Shown one piece after another: positions 13,606-22,541 of a stretch of 25,735 nucleotides of DNA. The notes under the pieces were generated by a model. It was not told where the DNA came from and did not search any database. It saw only the letters and a list, made by a program, of their open reading frames with translations. This DNA comes from an uncultured Oscillospiraceae bacterium (GTDB lineage Bacteria > Bacillota > Clostridia > Oscillospirales > Oscillospiraceae). The position numbers and the translations under genes are program-made. Numbering within the stretch: position 1 is the first letter of the stretch; each line of letters begins with the position of its first letter. The stretch covers positions 1 to 25,735 of the forward strand of contig CAJUEU010000026.1 of assembly GCA_910585735.1 (NCBI GenBank). Reading direction: 5' to 3'.

Positions 13606-14409
13606 ATGAAAAAGCGTATGACCATTCTTTTGACCGGGGTGCTGGCCCTGAGCCTGCTCACCGCTTGCGGCGGCAAGGAGACCAGCGAGGAAAAGGACCG
13701 CCTGGAGCGTATCCAGGAGGCCGGAGAGCTCGTGGTGGCTATGGAGGGCACCTGGTCCCCCTGGACCTACCATGACGACAGCGGTGAGCTGGTGGGTTAT
13801 GATGTGGAGGTGGCCGCCGCCATCGCCGAAAAGCTGGGAGTCAAGGCCACTTTCGTGGAGGGCGGCTGGGACGGCCTTCTGGCCGGACTGGAGAGCGGAC
13901 GGTACGACATCATGGTGAACGGGGTCAACGTCACCGAGGACCGGGCCGAGGTCTACGACTTCTCCGAGCCCTACGCCTATGACCGCATGGCGGTGATCGT
14001 CCGTTCTGACGACGAGCGCATCCAGGCCATGGAAGATCTGAAGGATATGACCACCGCCAATACCATCACCAGCATTTACGCCGCCAAGGCCCAGGAATAC
14101 GGCGCCAATGTAACAGGGGTGGATGACCTGGCCCAGACCTTTCAGCTTCTTCTTACCGAGCGCATTGACGCGACTCTCAACTCCCATCTGACCTATCTGG
14201 ACTATATGAGCGCCAACCCGGATTCTGAGCTGAAGGTGGCTGTCCTTTCGGCCGAGGCCGACCAGATCGCCATCCCCATGCAGAAGGGAGAGGACACCGC
14301 TACTCTGCGGGAGGCGGTAAACAAGGCCATTTCTGAGCTCCGGGAGGACGGGACTCTGACCCAGCTGTCCATCAAGTATTTTGGTACCGATATCACCAGT
14401 GCGGAATAA
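13606..14409 (+). CDS. Amino-acid ABC transporter substrate-binding lipoprotein
   Basis: This 267-residue lipoprotein has signal peptide and lipobox LLTAC, then a family 3 solute-binding domain: GTWSPWTYHDDSGELVGYDV, GGWDGLLAGLESGRYD and VYDFSEPYAYDRM are typical. The pattern is closest, in my judgement, to cystine/polar amino acid receptors (TcyA/FliY-like), but substrate cannot be fixed from sequence. Three ATG codons are in tandem (13600, 13603, 13606); the last has the best distance to GGAGG. Confidence 0.92.
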   Translation: MKKRMTILLTGVLALSLLTACGGKETSEEKDRLERIQEAGELVVAMEGTWSPWTYHDDSGELVGYDVEVAAAIAEKLGVKATFVEGGWDGLLAGLESGRYDIMVNGVNVTEDRAEVYDFSEPYAYDRMAVIVRSDDERIQAMEDLKDMTTANTITSIYAAKAQEYGANVTGVDDLAQTFQLLLTERIDATLNSHLTYLDYMSANPDSELKVAVLSAEADQIAIPMQKGEDTATLREAVNKAISELREDGTLTQLSIKYFGTDITSAE

Positions 14410-14433
14410 GCGGACGTGAGAGGAGGCCACACC

Positions 14434-14664
14434 ATGGCCCAGATGAGCAAGGAGGAGATCCGCCGCATCCTGGAGGACGCCGGATGTGACGAGGAATATA
14501 TCAACCGTTTTCTGCTGGCCTGGGAGCAGGGGACCCTGAAGGAGTGCCTGTGCCTTCTCTCCTGCCGGCGGGGCAAGCTTCTGGAGTGCGTCCACACCGC
14601 CCAGCAGCGGCTGGACTGCCTGGACCACCTGCGGCACGAGCTCCAAAAGCAGGTAAAGGAATAA
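14434..14664 (+). CDS. Small Cys-containing protein at the end of the ABC operon
   Basis: This 76-residue soluble protein has AGGAGG seven bases before its ATG. It is helical, with an N-terminal EEIRRILEDAGCDEEYINRF segment and five Cys over its length, including CLCLLSC and LLEC. I do not recognise a family. It follows the binding-protein gene by 24 bp and ends at a terminator, so it is probably the last gene of the importer operon. Its Cys content may be relevant if the importer carries cystine, but this is inference. It is too well placed to be a chance frame. Confidence 0.75.
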   Translation: MAQMSKEEIRRILEDAGCDEEYINRFLLAWEQGTLKECLCLLSCRRGKLLECVHTAQQRLDCLDHLRHELQKQVKE

Positions 14665-14669
14665 AGGAA

Positions 14670-14704
14670 AAACGCCCTCTTGTCCAGTGGACAAGAGGGC
14701 GTTT
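14670..14704. terminator. Bidirectional terminator
   Basis: A perfect 16-bp stem (14670-14685 with 14689-14704) with a 3-base loop, flanked by A and T runs. It separates the convergent ABC operon and the kinase gene. Confidence 0.9.
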
Positions 14705-14739
14705 GGCTGTCATTCCGTTTTCGTGAGCGCCTCTCCGGC

Positions 14740-15591
14740 TCAAACCAGCTCCCCCAGCAGGGTCTCAAACTGCACTCCCTGCTCAATGGGAGTCCCTACC
14801 TCCAGAGTATGACGGGCACAGTGAGCCACGAACTCCACCGCCAGGGCGGCGGCTTCCTCCAGGGCCTTCCCCCGCAGCAGAGCCCCCAAAGCCACGCTGG
14901 CAAAGAGGTCCCCGGTCCCGGGAAACTGGGCCGGTTCCTCTCGGGCGGTGAGCAGAGAAAATTCTCCTGTACCCCGGTCCAGACAGGCCGCCCCCACCCT
15001 GTCCTCCCCGGCGTGGACTCCAGTCAGGATCACCGAGCGTTTCCCCTCCAGGCTGAGCCGCTCCAGCCAGCTTCTCAGGCCAGCCTCGGTTTTGGGGGCA
15101 TTCTCATAGGGCTCCTTCAGCAGAATGGCCGCCTCGGTGAGGTTGGGTGTGATCACGTCGGCCAAAAGAGCCAGCTCCTTCATCCTTTCACACATGGCAG
15201 GGGTATAGGTACGGTAGGGCTTGCCCCAGTCCCCCATCACCGGGTCTACCAGCACCACCGTACCCTCCCGGCGGAAGCGGCGGAAGAAATCGGCTACCAC
15301 GCCGATCTGCGCCTCCGAGCCAACAAAGCCGCTGTACAGCGCGTCAAAGGAAATGTTCAGTTCCTCCCAATGGTCCAGAGAGCCCTCCATCTCCCCGGTC
15401 AGATCCCGGAACACAAAATGGCCGGAGGGCGGGAAGATGGTGTTGGCCGAAAGGTAGGCAGTGGGCAGGGCTGAGCACCAGCAGCCCATAGCGGAGAGGA
15501 CGGGCGCCACCACCCCAAGAGAACAGCGGCCAATGCCTGACAAATCATGGACGGCGGCCACATGAGGCGCCGTACGGGACACAATCGACAT
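14740..15591 (-). CDS. Pyridoxal/pyridoxamine kinase-like protein (PfkB superfamily)
   Basis: This 283-residue kinase of the ribokinase/PfkB superfamily resembles PdxY/PdxK: N-terminal VAAVHDLSGIGRCSL, the VDPVMGDWG motif, TPNLTEAAIL and the C-terminal anion hole with catalytic Asp in PGTGDLFASVALG. It should phosphorylate pyridoxal or pyridoxamine to feed pyridoxal-phosphate salvage; a ThiD-like role is less likely. Length is typical. The gene is monocistronic, with a terminator downstream. Start at 15591, with GGGGAGG upstream. Confidence 0.88.
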   Translation of the reverse strand: MSIVSRTAPHVAAVHDLSGIGRCSLGVVAPVLSAMGCWCSALPTAYLSANTIFPPSGHFVFRDLTGEMEGSLDHWEELNISFDALYSGFVGSEAQIGVVADFFRRFRREGTVVLVDPVMGDWGKPYRTYTPAMCERMKELALLADVITPNLTEAAILLKEPYENAPKTEAGLRSWLERLSLEGKRSVILTGVHAGEDRVGAACLDRGTGEFSLLTAREEPAQFPGTGDLFASVALGALLRGKALEEAAALAVEFVAHCARHTLEVGTPIEQGVQFETLLGELV

Positions 15592-15655
15592 GGGAAAACC
15601 TCCCCTTCTTTTTTCAATATGCCATTATATCTCCTTTTTTCTCTTCTGGCAATGA

Positions 15656-15684
15656 TTGACGGAAAAGAAATTTGCTGATATACT
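15656..15684 (+). promoter_or_regulatory. Sigma-A promoter of tRNA-Leu
   Basis: TTGACG (15656-15661), 17 bases, TATACT (15679-15684), ending 26 bases before the tRNA. Confidence 0.8.
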
Positions 15685-15710
15685 GGTAATGGCGGTCAAT
15701 ACGGCAGCAT

Positions 15711-15795
15711 GCGGGCGTGGTGGAATTGGTAGACTCGATGGATTTAGGTTCCATTGCCGTATGGTGTGCGGGTTCGAGTCCCGCCGCCCGCACCA
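15711..15795 (+). tRNA. tRNA-Leu (UAG anticodon)
   Basis: Acceptor GCGGGCG/CGCCCGC, discriminator A and encoded CCA. Anticodon loop TTTAGGT gives anticodon TAG (reading CUA/CUN). The long variable arm (CCGTATGGTG region) and T arm GCGGGTTCGAGTCCCGC identify a class II leucine tRNA. Confidence 0.93.
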
Positions 15796-15838
15796 AAAAT
15801 CCGTAAACTGTTGCGTTGCAACGGTTTACGGATTTTTT
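15795..15838 (+). terminator. Terminator of tRNA-Leu
   Basis: A 20-bp stem with one G-T pair (15795-15814 with 15818-15837) and a T run, directly at the tRNA 3' end. Confidence 0.88.
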
Positions 15839-15942
15839 AGTTTTCCGCTGTATCATGAGGGATAATAAATCAAGAAAAATTTTTGTCCGGGCACAACGGC
15901 TTCGGCAAAAAATCTGTCTGCTTATATAAAGGAGGTAACAAG

Positions 15943-16494
15943 ATGTCAGATATTCAGATCATCGAGCTGCTTTTCCGCCGGGCAGAGGAGGCCGTCACGC
16001 GTCTGGCAAAAAAATACGGAGCCATGTGCCAGACCATCGCCCGGCGCATTTTACGGGACGAACGGGACAGCGAGGAGTGCGTCAACGACACCTGGCTCCA
16101 GACCTGGAACGCCATTCCTCCCCAGCGGCCCGCCTGCTTAGGCGGCTTTGTGGGCCGCATCACCCGGAACCTGGCCCTGAACCGGCTGGACTATAACCGC
16201 GCGCAAAAGCGGGACTCCATCCTGGAGAAAACCTTTGAGGAACTGAGCGGCAGCCTGCCCGATCCCGGTGATGCGGTGACGGACGAGGTGACCTTTCACG
16301 ACTTCCTCAACCGTTTTCTCCGCCGGCAGAGCGAAGAAAACCGCCGCTACTTCCTCCGGCGGTACTGGTACGGCATGAGTATCCTGGAGATCGCCCAGGA
16401 GTGCGGCGTGGGGGAGGAAAAGGTCAAGTCCTCCCTGTTCCGCACCCGCAACAAGCTCCGCCAAGCTATGGAAGAGGAGGGTGTCTACGTATGA
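15943..16494 (+). CDS. ECF-type RNA polymerase sigma factor
   Basis: This 183-residue sigma-70-family protein has region 2 (RRILRDERDSEECVNDTWLQ and FVGRITRNLALNRLD) and region 4 (ILEIAQECGVGEEKVKSSL, then FRTRNKLRQ). It has no region 1 or 3, as usual for extracytoplasmic-function factors. The ATG at 15943 has AAAGGAGG; the frame opens upstream without a signal. Its stop overlaps the next start (ATGA), a classic sigma/anti-sigma coupling. The probable target is this operon including the giant surface protein. Confidence 0.9.
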   Translation: MSDIQIIELLFRRAEEAVTRLAKKYGAMCQTIARRILRDERDSEECVNDTWLQTWNAIPPQRPACLGGFVGRITRNLALNRLDYNRAQKRDSILEKTFEELSGSLPDPGDAVTDEVTFHDFLNRFLRRQSEENRRYFLRRYWYGMSILEIAQECGVGEEKVKSSLFRTRNKLRQAMEEEGVYV

Positions 16495-17432
16495 GCGAGC
16501 GCATATATGCCCGGTTTTTGCTGTTTATGAACGCCGTGGACGATGACCTGCTGGAAGAGGCCTTGGCCGCCCCAAGACGTGGGCTCATGGTCCATTGGAA
16601 GAGCCTGGCGGCGGTTGCCGCCTGCCTGTGCGTGGTCCTTGGCGTCCTGTTCTGGCAAGGTAGGGTACCTACCGGGCCGGAGAGTACCGTTACCGCCGCC
16701 GACCTGGCCGAATACGGCTATGAGCTGCCCTTGCCGGCGGACGCCCGGAACGTGCGCTACGGCCTGTTGACCAGCTCCAGCGAAACCCCAATCGCCCAGG
16801 CGGAATTTGACCGGGGCGGCCACGCCGTTACCCTCCGGGCTTGGAGGACTGAGGAGCCTCTGGAGCTCTTTGACGGCGAGACCTGGACCGACCTGGTGGA
16901 CTGGAGCGCCGGAGGCGCTGCCCTGACCCTCCGCTCCAACGCCCAGACCGCTCAGGTCAGCTGGTATGCCGACCAGACCCAGTGGTCCGTCCGCTCCGAT
17001 ATGACCCCCGCCGATCTGCTGGACACGGTGGACAGCATCTTCTCCACTCTGGGCAGCCAGCTGAGCCATGCCCCGGAGGACGCAGAGGACATACACTACA
17101 ACGCCTTCCATCTGGACGGCCTGGCGGTGGGCGAGACCACCTTCACCCTGGCCGGCGTGGGCTGTGTCTACCGCATCGCCCCCACCTATGATACAAGCTC
17201 CGACTTTGCCGACATTTCCGGCGTGGAGGAGGAGTTCGACCATCGCGCCGAGGCCGAGGTGGGCTGGTGTCCCGCCCGGCTGGCCTGGAACGACGGCGGC
17301 GCGGGCAAGGTGGTCTGGTTTGACGTAGTCCCCGGCCAGCTTTACAGCCTCAGCGTGGACGCCGGAGCCAGCCAGGAGAGCCTGCTGGACCTGGCCAACC
17401 ATCTCTTCCTTCCCGCACAAGACGAGCTTTGA
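16491..17432 (+). CDS. Single-pass membrane protein, probable anti-sigma factor
   Basis: This 313-residue protein has a short cytoplasmic N-terminus (1-37), one membrane segment (about 38-55) and an outside domain of about 255 residues that I do not recognise. Topology and translational coupling with the ECF sigma gene indicate an anti-sigma factor, but the zinc anti-sigma motif HxxxCxxC is absent from the N-terminus, so it would be of a different class. The extracellular domain could sense the envelope. The surface-protein gene follows 15 bp downstream. Confidence 0.75.
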   Translation: MSERIYARFLLFMNAVDDDLLEEALAAPRRGLMVHWKSLAAVAACLCVVLGVLFWQGRVPTGPESTVTAADLAEYGYELPLPADARNVRYGLLTSSSETPIAQAEFDRGGHAVTLRAWRTEEPLELFDGETWTDLVDWSAGGAALTLRSNAQTAQVSWYADQTQWSVRSDMTPADLLDTVDSIFSTLGSQLSHAPEDAEDIHYNAFHLDGLAVGETTFTLAGVGCVYRIAPTYDTSSDFADISGVEEEFDHRAEAEVGWCPARLAWNDGGAGKVVWFDVVPGQLYSLSVDAGASQESLLDLANHLFLPAQDEL

Positions 17433-17447
17433 CAGGAGGTCATTCCT

Positions 17448-20400
17448 ATGAAACATACAAAACGCCCCCTTTCCCTTCTCCTCACCCTCTGCCTGCTGCT
17501 GGGCCTTCTGCCCACCACAGTGTGGGCTTCTTACATGGTTCAGATCACCCAGCAGCCCACGGCGGAAAACAATTACACCGTGGAAGCGAAATACGGGGCC
17601 AACATACTGACCGAGGGCTTCCAATGGTGGAAAAAGATTTCCGTCCCCGAGACCTACAACTTAGTAGAATCAAACCCAGCAGAGGATGAACTGGGTGTGG
17701 CTTCTGTTTATTACGGTGAGGGCTCTTACATCGATGGGCACTGGGCCGCGAAGAGGGATACATTGAGCGCAGCCCCTGTATTTAGAGTCTCAATTAAGTA
17801 TATCACTTCGCCCGGCGATCAGGTCACCGTGCGAATCCCCCCTGAGATGGCCAACGATACTCTGACCGTCGAAAATGGTTCCGGCGACAGTTTCCAGAAA
17901 ATGGGCGATGGCGTCTACACCGCCACATTTGATGATGACGGAGGTATCTGGATAAAGAGCAGCAGCGAATTTACTGCTGTTATTACTGTGGACCGCTACT
18001 GGACGCCGGTGGCGGGAGAGACCACCCCCTCCCTGAACACCCGTGATCTGGGAAAATACTACTGTGCTGTCAGCCATGAGAGCGGCGATTTGATGTCTAA
18101 AATTGTCACCCTCGTGTCGCCGGAAGATCAGCCCACCGTTGACTGGCTGGCAGACCCGAATATTCATATGCTGGCGTTGGGGCCCGTCGAGGTGACCCAG
18201 GACAATTACGATGATATCTTTCGCGGCGTCCCCGAGAACGTCGCCTCCGGCAAGGCCTCCTTCGCGGTGGTAAACGGCACTCCCACCCTGACCCTGGACG
18301 GTGTGACCGTTGAAGAAGGGTATGAGGCAGATGTAATAAGGATTGGGCTTCTTTGCAGCGACGAGCTGACCATCGTGCTTGCCGATGGAAGCGATAACAA
18401 TATCACCATTAGTGGTGAATATGCCATGGGCATCATGACCGGAGATATGAGCTATTTTTCTCCTCTGACCGTCACGGGCACGGGAACGCTGACGGTCTCC
18501 GCCTCCGCCTCGGGTATGCTGTGTTTCGGCGTTTACGCCGGCGGCATTCAGGTGACCGGCGGAGCAGAGTTCACGGTGACGGCGTCCACCCCCGTCGCCC
18601 AGGCGGAATGTATTGGCCTTAATATAGATGTGGGAGGAAACCTTCAGGTCAGTGACGGCGGCGTTGTGAGGATCAGCGGCACAACCGCAGCGGCAGCTTT
18701 TGGGGACGATACCGTCCAGATTCTGGCGGATGGGTACTCCATCCAGGGCAGCACTACGGCAGACGACTTTACCAACCTGGCTGACGCCGAGCTTAAGAAG
18801 CTCAAGGAGGACGGGGACGTCTTCACCCTCAAGGTCGGCGATGAAGTAGCCAAGTCGGTGGTCATCGCCCCTGCCCACAGCCATACCTGGTCCGGGGCTT
18901 GGACCACCAACGGCACCCACCACTGGCACAATTGCACCAACAGCGACTGCACCGTCACCGATGACACCCAGAAGGACGGCTACGCCCCCCACATCTATAA
19001 CGATGTCCAGGACATCAGGTGTAGCGTCTGCGCCTACGTCCGCCACTACCACACCTGGTCCAGGACCTGGACCACCGACGACACCCACCACTGGCATAAG
19101 TGTACCGCCCCCGGCTGCCCCGTCACCGACCCTGACAGGAAGGACGGCTACGCCCCCCACACCGCCGTCACCGACCCGGCGAAGGACCCCACCTGTACCG
19201 AAGACGGCAAGACGGAAGGGAGCCACTGCTCGGTGTGCGGCTATGTGATCACCGCCCAGGAGACCATCCCCGCCGGTCACACCTGGGGCAAGTGGACCCT
19301 CCAGGCGGACGGACAGACTGTGAAGCGGGTGTGCGAGGCCGACGCCTCCCACACCGAGAGCAAGACCCTTGCCATCACTCTGGACAAGTCCAGCTATGTT
19401 TACAATGGCGGGGAGAATACGCCCACCGTCACCGTGAAGGTGGGCGGCGCGACCCTGACCCTGGGTACCGACTACACCGTCAGCTACAAGGATAATGTGA
19501 ACAAGGGCACGGCCACCGTTACCGTCACGGGCAAGGGCAGCTACGCCGGGAGCACGGACCAGAGCTTTACCGTCACCGCCAAGACCCTCACCGCCACCGC
19601 CGCCAAGGCAACGGATCGGGCCTATGACGGCACCACGTCGGTGGCGGTCACCGACGTGACCCTGGACGGGGTGGTAGCCGGGGATGACGTGGCGGTGAAT
19701 ACCACGGGCCTCAAGGGGACGGTCTCCAGCCCCGACGCCATCGACACACCCTATGAGACCGTGACCCTCAACAGCCTGCCCCTCACCGGGGCCAAGGCGG
19801 GTAATTATACGGTCCAGGTCAACGTGACCCTGCCTACCTCGGTGACCATTTCCAAAGCCACACCCCCCAAGGCCACGGAGATGTCCCGCAACATTACCAA
19901 CAAGCTGGCCAAGGAGTACACCTTCGCCCTGGCCAACCTTCTGCCTCAGCTCAACGCGGAGGGGATCACGGAAAACCGCAAGGATTGGGGCACGCCGTTC
20001 TACACCATCCAGGACGTAACCCTTCCCGACGGCTACTATGACGGGGAAAACGCCCCCGCCCTCATCCTGCGGGAGGATGGCATGGCCATCCTCCATCTGC
20101 CCATTCGGTTCAACGAGGTGGAGACCACCGGGGAGGTGGGCTCCATCACCGTGGAGATCCGATCGAACAACTACGAGACCTTTTCCAACGTCCTCAAGAT
20201 CAATGCCAACAACAAGACCTCTGTGGGATTTGAGGGCATTTCGATCGCCAGCCGGGCGTATAACGGCCAGCCTATCGCCTATGACGGGACACTGGCCGTC
20301 AAGACCGAAGACGGCACGAACGTGACCGCCAACATCCCGGCGGGCCACATTGAGATCACCTATAAGGGCGTGGACGGCACCGCATACGGCGGCGACCGCT

Positions 20401-22217
20401 CCGAGATCCCGCCCACCAACGCCGGAAGCTTCGCCATGGTGGTCCGAATGGCGGACGAGGACGAAAACTATATTGGGGTGAAGCAGTTCCCCTTTGTCAT
20501 CTCCAAGGCCCCCGGCAGAGGCAGCGTCACCATGGCCGATTTCATCTGCGGCGGGGAGCCCAGTGTGCCGGTGCCCGCCTCGGATACCAACGGTGTGGAG
20601 GGCGTGAGCTACGTCTATAAGGTCAGGGGCGCGGCCGATGAGACCTACTCCCCCACCAAGCCCGTCGCTCCCGGGGAGTACACCGTCCGGGCCTCCTTCC
20701 CCGCCGCCACCAACTATGAGGCGGTCACCGCCACTGCCGATTTTACCGTCTCCCACGCCTGGGCGAATACATGGAGTTCAGACGAGACCGGGCATTGGCA
20801 TGCGTGCACAAACTGCGGGGAAAAGAAGGATGCCATCGGACATGTCTATGGCAGCGATGAGGAGGTCATCTGCGCCGACTGCGGCTATGACCGTAGCGTC
20901 ATCGGGGACCAGACCAAGGGTGAGGTGGAGCTGAAACCGGGAACGGATACCCCGGAGGTCACCACAGATACGGAGGCCCTGAAGGACCTGGGTGGGGAGA
21001 TCCACGGGTGGCAGACCGTCACGGTGAAGCTCACCGTAGAAAAGCAGGAGGAACCGGCGGATAAGGACGAGATCGCGGAGCTGGTCACAGGCAAAAAGGA
21101 CGATGTGCTCTACCTGGACCTGTCTTTGCTGAGGCAGATCAACTCCGAAGAGCCGGAGGCCATTACCGACACCGGCTCCAAGGTGCTGGAGATCACAGTG
21201 ACCTATGACTTCACGGGCAAGAAGGATGTGACCGTCTACCGCAAGCACGGAAATACCCCCGCGGCGGCGCTGACCGGGCTCACCGAACGACCCGACGGCG
21301 CCTTCACCGACGGAACCTTCTACACCGATACCGTCAACGGCAAGGTGTATATCTACGCCTCCAAGTTCTCCACCTATGCCATTGGCTACACCGCGCGGAC
21401 CGGCTCCTCCGGCATCTATTACACCCTCACCGCCACGGCGGGACAGGGCGGCTCCATCTCTCCCAGCGGTAAGGTGAGCCTCCGCCGCAATGAAACGAAA
21501 ACCTTTGCCATCACCCCCGACGCGGGCTATCGGGTGGCTGATGTGCTGGTGGACGGCAAGAGCGTGGGCCCGGTGACGGAGTATACCTTTGAAAGGATCG
21601 CGGCCGACCACACCATTGAGGTGGTCTTCTGGAAGACCACCTCTGGCGCAGCAGACTGCGCCAGAGACGACACCTGTCCCATCTCGAAATTCCCTGACAC
21701 CGAGACGGAAGCCTGGTATCACGACGGCGTCCACTACTGCCTGGAGACGGGCTTAATGGTGGGCACCTCCGAAACCACCTTTGCCCCCGTCATGGAGACC
21801 AGCCGGGCTATGATCGCCACCATTCTCTGGCGGCTCTCGGGCAGCCCGAAGGCCACAGCGGAGATGACATTCCCCGACTGCGAGGCGGACAGCGGGTACG
21901 CCCAGGCGGTGGCGTGGTGCGCCGAAGTGGGCGTGGTCAAGGGCTACGACAGCGGCGACTTCTACCCGGACGCCCCCATCACCCGGGAGCAGCTGGCCGT
22001 CATGCTCTGGCGGTATGCGGGCAGCCCCACGGCCCATCAGACGCTGAGCTTCCCAGATACGGACAGGATCAGCGACTATGCGCTGGAGGCCGTCCGCTGG
22101 GCGGCAGAAAACGGTATCGTCCTCGGTCACAGCGATGGGCGGTTCGAGCCTCAGGGCCTGACCACCCGTGCCCAGGTGGCGGCCATGCTTCAACGGTTCC
22201 TCGAAGAGAACGCATAA
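17448..22217 (+). CDS. 1589-residue SLH-anchored modular surface protein
   Basis: The protein has a Sec signal peptide (1-27, ending TTVWA). An N-terminal beta-rich region is followed by two similar modules (about 478-515 and 531-570) with HTWS..WTT..THHWH.C and paired Cys, and a third at about 1103-1150 with CTNCG and CADCG. Residues about 714-805 form a YDG/MBG-like domain (ATDRAYDGTTSVAV). A bacterial repeat domain lies at about 1324-1395 (ITPDAGYRVADVLVDGKSVG). Three SLH domains (about 1411-1588) anchor it to secondary wall polymers. It is probably an adhesin or structural surface protein. AGGAGG precedes the ATG, and an ECF sigma and anti-sigma pair lies in the same operon. Confidence 0.93.
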   Translation: MKHTKRPLSLLLTLCLLLGLLPTTVWASYMVQITQQPTAENNYTVEAKYGANILTEGFQWWKKISVPETYNLVESNPAEDELGVASVYYGEGSYIDGHWAAKRDTLSAAPVFRVSIKYITSPGDQVTVRIPPEMANDTLTVENGSGDSFQKMGDGVYTATFDDDGGIWIKSSSEFTAVITVDRYWTPVAGETTPSLNTRDLGKYYCAVSHESGDLMSKIVTLVSPEDQPTVDWLADPNIHMLALGPVEVTQDNYDDIFRGVPENVASGKASFAVVNGTPTLTLDGVTVEEGYEADVIRIGLLCSDELTIVLADGSDNNITISGEYAMGIMTGDMSYFSPLTVTGTGTLTVSASASGMLCFGVYAGGIQVTGGAEFTVTASTPVAQAECIGLNIDVGGNLQVSDGGVVRISGTTAAAAFGDDTVQILADGYSIQGSTTADDFTNLADAELKKLKEDGDVFTLKVGDEVAKSVVIAPAHSHTWSGAWTTNGTHHWHNCTNSDCTVTDDTQKDGYAPHIYNDVQDIRCSVCAYVRHYHTWSRTWTTDDTHHWHKCTAPGCPVTDPDRKDGYAPHTAVTDPAKDPTCTEDGKTEGSHCSVCGYVITAQETIPAGHTWGKWTLQADGQTVKRVCEADASHTESKTLAITLDKSSYVYNGGENTPTVTVKVGGATLTLGTDYTVSYKDNVNKGTATVTVTGKGSYAGSTDQSFTVTAKTLTATAAKATDRAYDGTTSVAVTDVTLDGVVAGDDVAVNTTGLKGTVSSPDAIDTPYETVTLNSLPLTGAKAGNYTVQVNVTLPTSVTISKATPPKATEMSRNITNKLAKEYTFALANLLPQLNAEGITENRKDWGTPFYTIQDVTLPDGYYDGENAPALILREDGMAILHLPIRFNEVETTGEVGSITVEIRSNNYETFSNVLKINANNKTSVGFEGISIASRAYNGQPIAYDGTLAVKTEDGTNVTANIPAGHIEITYKGVDGTAYGGDRSEIPPTNAGSFAMVVRMADEDENYIGVKQFPFVISKAPGRGSVTMADFICGGEPSVPVPASDTNGVEGVSYVYKVRGAADETYSPTKPVAPGEYTVRASFPAATNYEAVTATADFTVSHAWANTWSSDETGHWHACTNCGEKKDAIGHVYGSDEEVICADCGYDRSVIGDQTKGEVELKPGTDTPEVTTDTEALKDLGGEIHGWQTVTVKLTVEKQEEPADKDEIAELVTGKKDDVLYLDLSLLRQINSEEPEAITDTGSKVLEITVTYDFTGKKDVTVYRKHGNTPAAALTGLTERPDGAFTDGTFYTDTVNGKVYIYASKFSTYAIGYTARTGSSGIYYTLTATAGQGGSISPSGKVSLRRNETKTFAITPDAGYRVADVLVDGKSVGPVTEYTFERIAADHTIEVVFWKTTSGAADCARDDTCPISKFPDTETEAWYHDGVHYCLETGLMVGTSETTFAPVMETSRAMIATILWRLSGSPKATAEMTFPDCEADSGYAQAVAWCAEVGVVKGYDSGDFYPDAPITREQLAVMLWRYAGSPTAHQTLSFPDTDRISDYALEAVRWAAENGIVLGHSDGRFEPQGLTTRAQVAAMLQRFLEENA

Positions 22218-22244
22218 ATAGCGAACCGTAAAGAATCACACCTC

Positions 22245-22276
22245 GGAACCACTCGCCCAGCGAGTGGTTCCTTTTT
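22245..22276 (+). terminator. Terminator of the surface-protein operon
   Basis: A perfect 12-bp stem (22245-22256 with 22260-22271), 3-base loop and five T, 27 bases after the stop. The remaining 22277-22408 shows no gene. Confidence 0.92.
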
Positions 22277-22408
22277 GTCCAAAAGGGCACCGGCTTTGGC
22301 TTAACCCTGCTTTTGGGGCAAAAAGGGAATAAATCATCCCTATATGGCAAGAATCAGTCAGCCTTGACTGGCGCTTTCCACTTTTTTCTTCTTTTCCTCC
22401 CAGGTTCC

Positions 22409-22437
22409 TCGACAAATTCATTGAAAAGCTATATAAT
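22409..22437 (+). promoter_or_regulatory. Sigma-A-like promoter
   Basis: TCGACA (22409-22414), 17 bases, TATAAT (22432-22437). It would drive the membrane-protein gene that starts at 22542, leaving a leader of about 100 bases. Confidence 0.6.
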
Positions 22438-22541
22438 AGCGTTGATTGACCAGGGCAAATGGGTCAGAAGGGATACGGTCCGTATTCCCGCCACGCCAGG
22501 CCAGCCGGCCGCAGGACCTATGTACACAAGGAGTGAAAGCT

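Noticed and set aside
18880..19300. CRISPR-like or DNA-level tandem repeat
   Set aside because: The similarity is between protein modules within an open frame; unit lengths and sequence vary and there are no spacers.
17790..20756. 988-codon minus-strand frame opposite the surface protein
   Set aside because: Gly/His/Val-rich shadow of a repetitive high-GC gene; no promoter, ribosome site or family motif.
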